The translations under genes were made by a program, and so were the position numbers. The notes beneath the pieces were generated by a model. It searched no databases and was not told the origin of the DNA. It saw only the letters and a list, made by a program, of their open reading frames with translations. Positions 47,952-56,758 of a stretch of DNA of 64,000 nucleotides are shown one piece after another (the stretch's first letter is position 1; each line of letters opens with the position of its first letter). Where the stretch lies: NCBI GenBank assembly GCA_026989265.1, contig JALSJP010000016.1, positions 105,753 to 169,752 on the forward strand. Reading direction: 5' to 3'. The stretch comes from Micavibrio sp. (lineage in GTDB: Bacteria; Pseudomonadota; Alphaproteobacteria; Micavibrionales; Micavibrionaceae).

Positions 47952-49226
47952 ATGAAGATATTATTAGTTGGATCAGGCGGTCGTGAGCATGCTTTGGCGT
48001 GGAAATTGGCTCAATCTGATAGCTGTGAGGCTTTATATTGCGCGCCAGGCAATGCGGGCATAGAAGATAGCGCGATATGTGTTCCCATTAAGGTTGACCA
48101 AATAGAAGAGCTGGTTAATTTTGCCAAAGAAAAATCAATAGATTTGGTCGTTGTGGGCCCTGAAAATCCGTTAGTTGATGGGCTTGGCGATGCCATGAAT
48201 GCGGCTAATATCAATGTTTTTGGCTCATCTGCTAAAGCGGCGCAGCTGGAAGGCTCTAAAGGATTTATGAAGGATTTATGCGCTAAATATAATATCCCTA
48301 CGGCTAAATATGGACGTTTTACTGAGCTTGATAAGGCGCAAAAATTTATTGAAAGTGCGGGCTTGCCGATTGTTGTTAAGACAGATGGGCTTGCGGCTGG
48401 TAAAGGCGTTATTATTTGTGAGACAGAAGGTCAAGCAATAGAAGCGGCGCGCGATATGCTGTCAGGTGATAGCTTTGGCGCAGCAGGTCATGAGGTTATA
48501 ATTGAAGAATTTCTCGAAGGTGAGGAAGTAAGCTTTTTCGCTCTGGCTGATGGAAAAACGATACTGCCGCTAACTTCCGCGCAAGATCATAAGCGCGTAG
48601 GCGAAGGTGATACGGGCTTAAACACTGGCGGCATGGGCGCGTACAGCCCTGCTCATTTCATGAATGATGATATTGAGCGTCAAATTATTGAAAATCTTAT
48701 AGAGCCAACAATAGCGGGCATGGCGGCGGAAGGCTGCCCTTTTACTGGAGTATTATTTGCAGGAATTATGGTTAAAGACGGCGTTGCTACATTGCTAGAG
48801 CATAATGTACGCTTTGGTGATCCTGAGTGTCAGGCAATTATGATGCGCCTTCAGGGCGATTTAGCGCAAATTTTACTTGCAGGGTCGCAAGGTCGTTTGG
48901 ATGAAGTTAAGGATCAAATAAGCTGGTCAGATGATGTTGCTATATGCGTTGTTATGGCGGCAAAAGGCTATCCCGCTGCTTATGAGAAAAACACGATCAT
49001 TAAGGGGATAGACCAAGCTAACAAAGTAAAAGACGTACATGTGTTTCATGCTGGAACTGCAAAGGATGGGGACGGTAATATTATAAGCGTTGGTGGGCGC
49101 GTTCTTGGAGTTACTGCCATTGGCTCAAATATTGCGAAAGCGCAAGAGCAAGCTTATAGAGCTGTTGACCTTATTAATTGGGATCAAGGTTTTTGCCGCC
49201 GTGATATTGGGTGGCGTGCTTTGTGA
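47952..49226 (+). CDS. purD: phosphoribosylamine--glycine ligase
   Basis: 424 residues. MKILLVGSGGREHALAWKLA at the N-terminus, ATP-grasp motifs GLAAGKGVIICETEGQAIEA, DHKRVGEGDTGLNTGGMGAY and HNVRFGDPECQAIM. Makes glycinamide ribonucleotide in purine synthesis. The C-terminus FCRRDIGWRAL is normal for the family, but its last 13 bases (GCGTGCTTTGTGA) are the first part of the downstream 45-bp tandem array, which therefore seems to have grown out of the 3' end of this gene. Confidence 0.96.
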   Translation: MKILLVGSGGREHALAWKLAQSDSCEALYCAPGNAGIEDSAICVPIKVDQIEELVNFAKEKSIDLVVVGPENPLVDGLGDAMNAANINVFGSSAKAAQLEGSKGFMKDLCAKYNIPTAKYGRFTELDKAQKFIESAGLPIVVKTDGLAAGKGVIICETEGQAIEAARDMLSGDSFGAAGHEVIIEEFLEGEEVSFFALADGKTILPLTSAQDHKRVGEGDTGLNTGGMGAYSPAHFMNDDIERQIIENLIEPTIAGMAAEGCPFTGVLFAGIMVKDGVATLLEHNVRFGDPECQAIMMRLQGDLAQILLAGSQGRLDEVKDQISWSDDVAICVVMAAKGYPAAYEKNTIIKGIDQANKVKDVHVFHAGTAKDGDGNIISVGGRVLGVTAIGSNIAKAQEQAYRAVDLINWDQGFCRRDIGWRAL

Positions 49227-49465
49227 TTTTACGGCGAATTGTCGCCGAGCCCGCAGTCGCGTGCTTTGTGATTTTACGGCGAATTGTCGCCGAGCCCGCA
49301 GTCGCGTGCTTTGTGATTTTACGGCGAATCGTCGCCGAGCCCGCAGTCGCGTGCTTTATGATTTTACGGCGAATTGTCGCCGAGCCCGCAGTCGCGTGCT
49401 TTGTGATTTTACGGCGAATCGTCGCCGAGCCCGCAGTCGCGTGCTTTATGATTTTACGGCGAATT
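49214..49465. repeat. 45-bp tandem repeat array, 5.6 copies, starting in the purD stop codon
   Basis: Units begin GCGTGCTTT at 49214, 49259, 49304, 49349, 49394 and 49439 (last one cut after 27 bases). Each unit has a 6-bp hairpin CGGCGA/TCGCCG with a four-base loop, then AGCC and CGCAGTCGC. Copies vary at two positions (TTGTGA/TTATGA; loop ATTG/ATCG). The alternation in copies 3-6 suggests a later 90-bp duplication. Because 45 is a multiple of three, two frames stay open across it (CFVILRRIVAEPAVA repeated), but this is a consequence of the period rather than evidence for a protein. Confidence 0.95.
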
Positions 49466-49475
49466 TTATATTTAT

Positions 49476-49943
49476 TCAGCGCTTGGATTTAAAGAAATCC
49501 TTTAATATTTGTCCGCATTCTTGCGCCATTAAGCCGCTCTCTACGCTTGGTTTATGGTGGCAGGTGGTCTGTTCATAGAATTTACCGCCATGCAAAACCC
49601 CTCCGCCTTTAAAGTCTTGCGCTGCGAATACTACCCGTTTTATTCGGGCAAAGGAAATCGCCGCCGCGCACATGGCGCAAGGCTCTAACGTGACGTACAG
49701 CGTTGTATTTGGTATGCGCTGCGCCCCTGCTTTTTCGCAAGCTTGGCGGATTGCCAATATTTCCGCATGTGCGGTGGGGTCATTTAATTCACGCGTGGCA
49801 TTGCCTGATTTTGCAATAATCGTGCCGCTTTCATCTGTTATAACTGCGCCGATTGGCACTTCTGCGCGAAGAGCGGCATTGATTGCCTCTTCCATTGCGG
49901 CGCGCATAAGTCTATGGTCTTTGTCAGTAAAGGAATTATTCAT
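49476..49943 (-). CDS. tadA: tRNA-specific adenosine deaminase
   Basis: 155 residues. Deaminase zinc motif TAHAEILAI and PCAMCAAAISFARIKRVVFA, with VPIGAVITDESGTIIAKSGN before it. Makes inosine at the wobble base of tRNA-Arg(ACG). The start MNNSFTDKDHRLMRAAMEEA at 49941-49943 overlaps the rluB ATG (49942-49944) on the other strand in one CATG. No good Shine-Dalgarno is seen, so MRAAMEEAIN at 49907 is a possible alternative. The frame continuing to 50090 lies inside rluB and is rejected. Confidence 0.92.
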   Translation of the reverse strand: MNNSFTDKDHRLMRAAMEEAINAALRAEVPIGAVITDESGTIIAKSGNATRELNDPTAHAEILAIRQACEKAGAQRIPNTTLYVTLEPCAMCAAAISFARIKRVVFAAQDFKGGGVLHGGKFYEQTTCHHKPSVESGLMAQECGQILKDFFKSKR

Positions 49944-50853
49944 GGAACAAGAAAAGCACAAAGGCGATAGAATTGCAAAGGTAATGGCAAGGGCTGGCAT
50001 ATGTTCACGCCGTGAAGCCGAACGTTGGATTGCTGAGAGCCGCGTTAAAGTTAATGGCAAGGTGATAAATTCGCCTGCATTAAATATCATGGTTAGTGAT
50101 AAAGTGGTGGTTGATGGTAAAGTGTTACCATCACGAGAGCAAACACGCCTGTTTTTATATCATAAGCCGCCAGGGCTTGTGACCACTCATAAGGATGAGC
50201 AGGGGCGCTCGACTGTATTTGATGAGCTGCCGAAAAACCTGCCAAGGGTGGTTAGCGTTGGTCGCCTTGATTTAAATACAGAGGGCTTGTTATTGCTTAC
50301 TAATGATGGCGGTCTATCGCGCCATTTAGAGCTTCCCGATACAGGGTGGAAGCGGAAATACCGTGTACGTGTCAATGGAAAGGTCAACCCTACGCGCCTT
50401 GCTAGCCTTAAAAGTGGGATTACGGTTGAGGGCGTGCGCTATAAATCTATTGAGGCTAAGCTAGAAGAGCAGCCAGAAGGGCGCGAGAATGCGGGGGCTA
50501 ACTCATGGATATCTATAACATTGCGTGAGGGTAAAAACCGAGAAATCAGGCGGGTTATGGAGGCTTTGGGGCTTAAAGTCACGCGGCTTATCCGCACCGA
50601 TTATGGCCCATTTACCCTTGGTAAGATGGAGCGTGGCGCGGTTAGTGAGGTTAGTATTGGGGTGATGAAAAGCCATATATCTCAATATTTTGAGGATAAT
50701 AATATTACCTTAAAGCGACAAAGCGATGATGCGGATAAAAAGCGTACATTTGGCAGAAATCCTGAAAAATTCAAAAAATTCTCTTCTAAAACCCAAGAAA
50801 AGCGTAAAAACCCATCAAATAGTACCAGAAAATACAAAAAAAGTGATAAATAA
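49942..50853 (+). CDS. rluB: 23S rRNA pseudouridine synthase (RluB/RsuA family)
   Basis: 303 residues. N-terminal S4 domain DRIAKVMARAGICSRREAER, with WIAESRVKVNG next, catalytic VSVGRLDLNTEGLLLLTNDG with the Asp nucleophile, and EGKNREIRRVMEALGLKVTR, LIRTDYGPF. The Lys/Asn/Ser-rich tail of about 50 residues is a disordered RNA-binding-type extension. ATG at 49942 has AAAGGA seven bases upstream, inside the tadA coding region. rsmD follows with a one-base overlap. Confidence 0.95.
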   Translation: MEQEKHKGDRIAKVMARAGICSRREAERWIAESRVKVNGKVINSPALNIMVSDKVVVDGKVLPSREQTRLFLYHKPPGLVTTHKDEQGRSTVFDELPKNLPRVVSVGRLDLNTEGLLLLTNDGGLSRHLELPDTGWKRKYRVRVNGKVNPTRLASLKSGITVEGVRYKSIEAKLEEQPEGRENAGANSWISITLREGKNREIRRVMEALGLKVTRLIRTDYGPFTLGKMERGAVSEVSIGVMKSHISQYFEDNNITLKRQSDDADKKRTFGRNPEKFKKFSSKTQEKRKNPSNSTRKYKKSDK

Positions 50854-51413
50854 TGAAAATTGTTGCTGGAAAATTTGGCGGGCGTAAGCTGATGGCTCCT
50901 CAAAACAAAGACATACGCCCCACTAGCGATAAAATCCGCGGCGCAATATTTAATATGCTTGGTTCACGCGGGGCAGTTGATAATGCAAGAGTGCTTGATG
51001 CGTTTTGCGGCACTGGCGCGCTGGGGTTAGAGGCGTTATCTCGCGGGGCTACTCATGTTACTTTTATGGATAAGGCACGCATTTCTTTGGATTTAGCTAG
51101 GCAAAATGTTGAAATTCTTGGGGCTATGAATGATTGTGATTTCACCCTTAAAGATGCTTTGAAAATGCCTGTACGTACAGATAATGAAAAAGCGTACAAC
51201 CTCATTTTTCTTGACCCTCCTTATAACAAAAACTTTATTGATAAAGCTCTTAAATTATTAATGACAGGCGATTGGCTATCGAAGGAATGCTGGATAGTTT
51301 GTGAGAGTGAAAAATATTATAACTACACACCAGTAGATGGTTTTATAATTGATAATGAAAAAAACTACGGTGATACTAAAGTAACTTTATTAACCAATAT
51401 ATCCACTATATAA
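50853..51413 (+). CDS. rsmD: 16S rRNA (guanine(966)-N(2))-methyltransferase
   Basis: 186 residues. MKIVAGKFGGRKLMAPQNKD, then IRPTSDKIRGAIFNML at the N-terminus, SAM motif VLDAFCGTGALGLEALSRGA, and catalytic NLIFLDPPYNK (DPPY). All are diagnostic of RsmD. The start overlaps the rluB stop (TAATG). Its 3' end overlaps convergent uppP by 24 bases. Confidence 0.96.
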   Translation: MKIVAGKFGGRKLMAPQNKDIRPTSDKIRGAIFNMLGSRGAVDNARVLDAFCGTGALGLEALSRGATHVTFMDKARISLDLARQNVEILGAMNDCDFTLKDALKMPVRTDNEKAYNLIFLDPPYNKNFIDKALKLLMTGDWLSKECWIVCESEKYYNYTPVDGFIIDNEKNYGDTKVTLLTNISTI

Positions 51414-52214
51414 CAAGCCAAGCAATATAGTTCCTAATATTACACGGTATATTGCAAATATTGTAAAGGTGGATTTTTCCAGATATTTCATCATAACCGA
51501 AATTGCTATTAATCCAGATATGAATGAGAAAACCACAGCGATAAGCACGTCCAAGCCAAGTGATAAATCGCCGCCTTCAAGAAGGCTTAACCCCATTAAT
51601 GTGCCTGCACCACTTATGGCTACCATGGCGAGTAACATTGAGTAGCGCGCACTTTCTTTGCGGGTAAAGCCAAGGAAGCGCGCGGCAGTCATGGTTATTC
51701 CCGAGCGGCTAGTCCCTGGTATTAACGCTAGCATTTGGGCAAGCCCTATTAAAAGCGCATCTTTAAATGTTAAGTCTTTTACTTCGCGCGTTGATGGGGA
51801 TTTGGTGTCTACCCACCATAAAATAATGCCGAAAATAATGGTTGCCCATGCGATAACATGAAGCGTTTTAAGCCAGTCAGGTTCGAACATATTTAAGATA
51901 AAGCCCGCTATAATAACGGGGATTGATCCAATAATCACATATAATGTAAGGCGGGAATTATTGGATTTAACCTTGCCCGTGGTTATATCTGCTGCGCCAA
52001 GCATCATGCTAATAACATCGCGCCAAAAATATAAAAGCACAGATAAAAGCGTACCTACATGAACGGCTATATCCATTGTAAGATTGTCAGCATCCCAATG
52101 CTCGCACTGATCGGTGAAGCAATGGAACAGACCTAAATGCCCGCTGGAGCTAACGGGTAGAAATTCTGTTAGTCCTTGAATGACTGCTAGTAATATAATA
52201 TGGTATAAAATCAT
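51390..52214 (-). CDS. uppP: undecaprenyl-diphosphatase
   Basis: 274 residues, multi-pass membrane protein. Catalytic motifs QGLTEFLPVSSSGHLGLFHC near the N-terminus and LIPGTSRSGITMTAARFLGF in the second half. Recycles the lipid carrier for peptidoglycan and O-antigen synthesis. Start at 52212-52214 (MILYHIILLAVIQG) fits homologues; the frame extends 12 codons further towards the divergent small membrane gene. Confidence 0.95.
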   Translation of the reverse strand: MILYHIILLAVIQGLTEFLPVSSSGHLGLFHCFTDQCEHWDADNLTMDIAVHVGTLLSVLLYFWRDVISMMLGAADITTGKVKSNNSRLTLYVIIGSIPVIIAGFILNMFEPDWLKTLHVIAWATIIFGIILWWVDTKSPSTREVKDLTFKDALLIGLAQMLALIPGTSRSGITMTAARFLGFTRKESARYSMLLAMVAISGAGTLMGLSLLEGGDLSLGLDVLIAVVFSFISGLIAISVMMKYLEKSTFTIFAIYRVILGTILLGLLYSGYIG

Positions 52215-52249
52215 GTGGCTAGGATTACTATATATAAGGTAAAAAAACA

Positions 52250-52453
52250 ATGGTTTACGTTGCAGGGATTTTAGGATTTATAGGCGGGTTTTGTTTAGGG
52301 CTAATGTTGCTGTATTTTATCCTTCGCAATGTTAGTAAGGAAGACATGCTTAATGATCCATATATTAAATGGAAATATGGCATTTTAAACTGGATAATTG
52401 CTATTTTAGGCTCTTATTCTGCTGTTTCAATGTATGAAAGGGTGTTCGGATGA
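52250..52453 (+). CDS. small two-helix membrane protein of unknown function
   Basis: 67 residues with two hydrophobic helices: VAGILGFIGGFCLGLMLLYF (about 4-23) and YGILNWIIAILGSYSAVSMY (about 43-62), joined by a charged KEDMLNDPYIKWK loop. It overlaps the cytochrome b561-like gene by ATGA, so it may be an accessory subunit or assembly factor of it. No family recognised. Confidence 0.7.
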   Translation: MVYVAGILGFIGGFCLGLMLLYFILRNVSKEDMLNDPYIKWKYGILNWIIAILGSYSAVSMYERVFG

Positions 52454-53124
52454 ACGAAACAAATAACAATTCCTATAATTTACTGTCTAAATTAATACAT
52501 TGGATAACTGCTCTATTGATATTGGGGCTGCTAGCGGTTGGTTTTTATATGACCGAACTTGATAAAAGCACTTTCAAATATGAATTATATGACCTGCATA
52601 AAGCTCTTGGAGCGGTTGTCATTGCCTTAACATTTTTGCGCATTTTGTGGCATGTTATGAAGCGCAAGCCAAAATCTTTGCATTCTCATAAGGCTTGGGA
52701 GAAAGCCATATCGCATTTAACGCATGCATTGCTATATTTGGCTATTCTTGTAGTTCCTCTGTCAGGTTGGGCTATGTCGTCTTCTGGCGGATATGCTGTT
52801 AGCTTTTTTGGGCTGTTTGATTTGCCCGCATTGGTGCAAAAAGACAAAGATATGTCTGAGTTATTTGGTGAAATTCATGAAATATCATCTATCGCGCTGC
52901 TCTTACTTATTGGCGTGCATATGCTTGGTGCATTTAAGCATCATTTTGTTGACAAAGATGAAACTTTACAAAGAATGACGGCTAAGTCTTTGGGGCTTAT
53001 TGGCGGAATTATTGTGCTATTGCTTGCTGTTGCTGCTTATACCCCTGCTGGGTTTTATATGGCGCAAGAAATGCTCGATATCGAGGCAGAAGAGCCTCAT
53101 GATGACGACGATCATGAGCATTAG
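52450..53124 (+). CDS. cytochrome b561 family protein (YceJ-like)
   Basis: 224 residues with four main membrane helices and a fifth near the C-terminus. Candidate haem-ligand His: KLIHWITALLILGL (helix 1), LYDLHKALGAVV (helix 2), SHLTHALLYLAILVV (helix 3), LLIGVHMLGAFKHHF (helix 4). Such proteins pass electrons between quinol and periplasmic acceptors. The tail DDDDHEH is acidic and His-rich and could bind metal. Coupled to the small membrane protein upstream. Confidence 0.88.
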   Translation: MNETNNNSYNLLSKLIHWITALLILGLLAVGFYMTELDKSTFKYELYDLHKALGAVVIALTFLRILWHVMKRKPKSLHSHKAWEKAISHLTHALLYLAILVVPLSGWAMSSSGGYAVSFFGLFDLPALVQKDKDMSELFGEIHEISSIALLLLIGVHMLGAFKHHFVDKDETLQRMTAKSLGLIGGIIVLLLAVAAYTPAGFYMAQEMLDIEAEEPHDDDDHEH

Positions 53125-53190
53125 GCATTAAATTACATAAATTTCAGTCTTTGAGATTGAATTTTTTATATATCTAGTTAGACTGCACAT

Positions 53191-53859
53191 ATGAGAACCT
53201 TATTTCATTTTTGGCTGAACCCTTTTTCACGCAAAGTTAGAATGGCTTTGAGAGAGAAAAATTTGTCATTTGAGCTTGAGCTTGAAAAAACTTGGGAGCG
53301 TAGAACAGAGTTTCTGGCCATGAATCCTGCAGGTGACCTGCCGTTATTGGTTGAGTCGGATGGGACTATATTATCTAATTCTCAAGTTATTTGTGAATAT
53401 CTGGAAGAGGTATATCCCGAAACAAATTTAATAGGGTATGACCCAGTGCAGCGCGCGGAAACGCGGCGTTTGGTAAATTGGTTTGACCGTAAATTCAATA
53501 GAGAAGTCACGGATAATATTGTTGGTGAGAAGCTGATGAAGTCTATCCTTCATTTAGGCGATCCGCATGGTCCATCTGTTCGCGCTGGTCGGGCTAATAT
53601 ACATTATCACCTTGATTATATAGGGTTTTTGACTGAGCGCCGTGAGTGGCTTGCCGGGGATTTCTTTTCACTTGCTGATATAGCAGCCGCGTCTCATCTT
53701 TCCACAATTGACTATTTGGGTGATGTGCCGTGGGAGCAGCATGAGATTGCCCACAAATGGTATGAAAAAATAAAATCCCGCACGGCTTTTCAATATATAT
53801 TTGATGAGCGCGTTCCTAATTTTGCTCCTTCTCCGAGCTACGAGAAAGCTATGTCTTAA
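53191..53859 (+). CDS. glutathione S-transferase family protein
   Basis: 222 residues. The N-terminal thioredoxin-like domain has FHFWLNPFSRKVRMALREKN, LAMNPAGDLPLLVESDGTIL and SNSQVICEYLEE. The C-terminal all-helical domain has AGDFFSLADIAAASHLSTID. Ser in NPFSRKVR is the likely glutathione-activating residue. Substrate unknown. Two bases before the SDR-type gene, likely cotranscribed. Confidence 0.9.
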   Translation: MRTLFHFWLNPFSRKVRMALREKNLSFELELEKTWERRTEFLAMNPAGDLPLLVESDGTILSNSQVICEYLEEVYPETNLIGYDPVQRAETRRLVNWFDRKFNREVTDNIVGEKLMKSILHLGDPHGPSVRAGRANIHYHLDYIGFLTERREWLAGDFFSLADIAAASHLSTIDYLGDVPWEQHEIAHKWYEKIKSRTAFQYIFDERVPNFAPSPSYEKAMS

Positions 53860-53861
53860 AT

Positions 53862-54761
53862 ATGGAAAAGCACTTGTTTTGTTTTGGATATGGTTATAGC
53901 TGTGATTATCTTGGTCATGAGTTAATGCAGGCGGGGGGCTGGCGGATTTCTGGTACTACTCGCGATTCTGACAGAAGAAAAGAGCTTAGAGCAAGGGGCG
54001 TTAATGCTTATTTATTTGATTGCGATATGCCATTAGCAGACCCAGTTAATGCACTTAAAGATGTTACTCATGTGCTTATATCAACTCCCCCATCAAATGA
54101 TGGCGATCCTACATTTAACCTTCATGCGCAAGATATATTAAACTTGCCCAAATTAGAGTGGGTCGGATATTTGTCTACTACTGGCGCATATGGCGATAGG
54201 GGTGGTGGCTGGGTTGATGAAAATTCGGAACTTCGCCCAACAACAAAGCGCGGCTCTCGGCGTATGAAAGTTGAAAAACAGTGGCTATCTTTGTATAAAT
54301 CTCATGGTCTTCCTGTTCATATATTTCGCTCTGCTGGGATTTATGGACCAGGGAGAAGCGCCCTTGATTCTGTTCGTTCTGTTATTGCACGCCGTATTGA
54401 TAAAAAAGGACATTACTTTAATCGCATTCATGTAGAAGACCTAACCCAATCACTAATCGCATCTATGCTTAATGTGAATGCTGGCGAGGCATATAATATT
54501 TGTGATGATTTGCCAGTGCCAAGCCATGAAGTTATTGATTACGCTTGTAAGTTACTGGATTTAGAATCCCCGCCCCTTATTCCATTTGATAAAGTGGATT
54601 TAGCGCCAATACATCAAAGCTTTTATGCAGATAATAAGCGCGTGCGTAATGATAAAATGAAAAAAGAGCTTGGTATTACACTTAAATATGAAAGCTATAA
54701 GCAGGGTTTGCAAGCATGTTTAGATGCAGAAAATTATAATAATTCCGTTTTAAATCATTAA
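53862..54761 (+). CDS. NAD(P)-dependent epimerase/SDR-type protein (YeeZ-like)
   Basis: 299 residues of atypical extended SDR type. N-terminal dinucleotide-binding FCFGYGYSCDYLGHELMQAG, VLISTPPSNDGDP, the VGYLSTTGAYGDRGGGWVDE segment, IFRSAGIYGPGRSALDSV and a late NRIHVEDLTQSLIASML. The usual Tyr-x3-Lys is not obvious (TTGAYGDRGG). This matches the YeeZ-type branch. Substrate unknown. Ends convergently over the histidine kinase with a four-base overlap. Confidence 0.8.
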   Translation: MEKHLFCFGYGYSCDYLGHELMQAGGWRISGTTRDSDRRKELRARGVNAYLFDCDMPLADPVNALKDVTHVLISTPPSNDGDPTFNLHAQDILNLPKLEWVGYLSTTGAYGDRGGGWVDENSELRPTTKRGSRRMKVEKQWLSLYKSHGLPVHIFRSAGIYGPGRSALDSVRSVIARRIDKKGHYFNRIHVEDLTQSLIASMLNVNAGEAYNICDDLPVPSHEVIDYACKLLDLESPPLIPFDKVDLAPIHQSFYADNKRVRNDKMKKELGITLKYESYKQGLQACLDAENYNNSVLNH

Positions 54762-56707
54762 GTTTCGGTGGCTACATAAGGAAGGCGTACACTGACTGTT
54801 GTTCCTGCTCCAACGGATGATTCAATAGATATAGAGCCGCCATGAAGCTCTATCAGTTTTTTTGTAATTGAAAGCCCTAGCCCTGTTCCTTCGTGGTCGC
54901 GCGTATATTGTGATGAGGCTTGCTCAAACGGGCGCAAAACAGATGCTAGCTTATTTGGCGGAATTCCTATGCCTGTGTCACATATTTTTAAGGATATGTA
55001 ATCGTCTCTTTTATAGCATTCAATCCAAACAGTGCCTTGTTCTGGTGTGAATTTAACAGCGTTAGATAGGAGGTTAAGAAATATCTGTATTAACGCTCTT
55101 CTGTCGCCAATGATATCAATGTCGCTGTTTTCTACATTGCTAGTGCGTAGCGAAATATTTTGCTCTTGCGCTCTTCCTATTATCATATGAGTTGCGCGGT
55201 CTATTATGTCTTTTATATTAACCTCTTCAGGGTCAAGAATATGCTTTCCTGCTTCTATTTTGGACATGTCGAGTATGTCGCTTATTAAATCAAGCAGATG
55301 CTTCCCGCTGTCTTTTATGCTTGTCGCATATTCAAGATATTTTTCATTAAATATAGGACCAAGCATTTGGGATTCAATCATTTCAGAAAAGCCAATTATA
55401 GCATTTAACGGCGTGCGCAGCTCATGGCTCATATTAGCAAGGAAACGAGATTTTGCGGCATATGCTTGCTCTGATGCGTCCTTTGCTTGGCGTAATTCTT
55501 GCTCATATAACATGCGCTCGGTCATGTCTTGCATAATTCCGTATAGAGCGATTACCTCGCCATTTTCATCTTTTTCACATCTGCCATCACACATTATAAA
55601 ACGGACATCTCCGCCAGGGCGAATTATACGAAACTCCATATCATAATTTTTTTCTTCGATAATTGCGCGTTGGAATACTTGTACTACGCGCCCCAAATCA
55701 CGCTTATGTATTAGCTCTATTAATGCATTAATATTTGGTTTGAATTGATGTTGATCTACGCCAAATATTCGGAAGATTTCTTCTGACCATGATATATTTT
55801 CATCGCCCACTAACCATTGCCAATGACCCATATGTCCAATTGATTCTGCTTCGGATAATTGCTTTTGCCTGCGTTGTAAGTTATTTTGCTGAGACCTTAT
55901 ATCTGTAATATCTTGACCGAATGAGTATATCTTGCCATTAACATGTTTTTGTCGCCACTTAACCCAGCGGTGATTATGCCCTGACCCTGTTAAAACGCGG
56001 GAGGTAAAGTCAATTACTTGGTCAGCGGGCGTGTCATCATCTGCAAGGCTTTGCATAGTGCTTCGGATTTCGTGCTTATCTTCATCATCGAAAAGGTCTA
56101 ATATGGACGTGTTTTTTAAGTTTGCGGACACATAGCCAAAATTTTGCAAAAAAGCATCATTAGTAGTGATTATGTTGCCCTGCTGATCTGTGATAATCAT
56201 AATATCATTAGACATAGCCACAAATTCTGCGAAATCTTCATTATCTCTATTTATATCGATAATATTATCTGATTTAGATTCGATGCGCGCGGCACTGCGG
56301 CTTATTTGTGAGATTAGGCTGTTTAAATCATTGTCTGTGTTATTAGCAACATTGTCGCTTGCGCTTGATGCAATCAGATAGCGCTTATCATTTGATATTG
56401 TTACCCAGTCAAAATTGAACTCTGTTATTATTGGATTACCCTTTATATGAATATCATGATCGCCAGCGGGCAGGGATGATATATCATGGCTATCATTTAA
56501 GGCTTCGTCAGAGAATATGAATATATCAAACGCATTGTTAAGATCGCCCTCTTCTATGCCGCAAAGCTGGTAGAAAGCATTACTTGCATAAATTATTTCG
56601 CCGTCTTCAGAAATAGCGCATCGCGCAATATCTGACTCATCATGGTCAAAGTGAGGTATTTTGTTATCTAATTTTACTCTATTTTGTATAGACACGGACT
56701 CTACCAT
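54758..56707 (-). CDS. multi-PAS sensor histidine kinase, PleC/DivJ-like
   Basis: 649 residues, no membrane segment seen. Three PAS regions (about 25-120, 160-275, 290-405, the last with a PAC tail). The HisKA box FLANMSHELRTPLNAIIGFS has His428. The HATPase domain has NLLSNAVKFTPEQGTVWIEC, DTGIGIPPNKLASVLRPFEQ and GTGLGLSITKKLIELHGGSI. MIESQMLGPIFNEKYLEYAT, followed by LLDLISDILDMSKIEAG, is the style of PleC/DivJ cell-cycle kinases. No receiver domain; partner regulator not in the window. Confidence 0.9.
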   Translation of the reverse strand: MVESVSIQNRVKLDNKIPHFDHDESDIARCAISEDGEIIYASNAFYQLCGIEEGDLNNAFDIFIFSDEALNDSHDISSLPAGDHDIHIKGNPIITEFNFDWVTISNDKRYLIASSASDNVANNTDNDLNSLISQISRSAARIESKSDNIIDINRDNEDFAEFVAMSNDIMIITDQQGNIITTNDAFLQNFGYVSANLKNTSILDLFDDEDKHEIRSTMQSLADDDTPADQVIDFTSRVLTGSGHNHRWVKWRQKHVNGKIYSFGQDITDIRSQQNNLQRRQKQLSEAESIGHMGHWQWLVGDENISWSEEIFRIFGVDQHQFKPNINALIELIHKRDLGRVVQVFQRAIIEEKNYDMEFRIIRPGGDVRFIMCDGRCEKDENGEVIALYGIMQDMTERMLYEQELRQAKDASEQAYAAKSRFLANMSHELRTPLNAIIGFSEMIESQMLGPIFNEKYLEYATSIKDSGKHLLDLISDILDMSKIEAGKHILDPEEVNIKDIIDRATHMIIGRAQEQNISLRTSNVENSDIDIIGDRRALIQIFLNLLSNAVKFTPEQGTVWIECYKRDDYISLKICDTGIGIPPNKLASVLRPFEQASSQYTRDHEGTGLGLSITKKLIELHGGSISIESSVGAGTTVSVRLPYVATET

Positions 56708-56758
56708 TAGTTTTTACTATAGATATAGTAATCGAAAAATAGTGATTCTGACAAGTGT

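Noticed and set aside
49214..49465. CRISPR array
   Set aside because: The units are contiguous with no unique spacers, and no cas gene is present.
49211..49578. Open frames across the 45-bp array with repeated CFVILRRIVAEPAVA or LCDFTANCRRARSRV
   Set aside because: They stay open only because the period is a multiple of three. They have no ribosome-binding site and overlap purD, and the hairpin-bearing DNA repeat explains them.
55206..55646. 146-codon plus-strand frame inside the histidine kinase
   Set aside because: Antisense shadow of the HisKA and PAS coding region.
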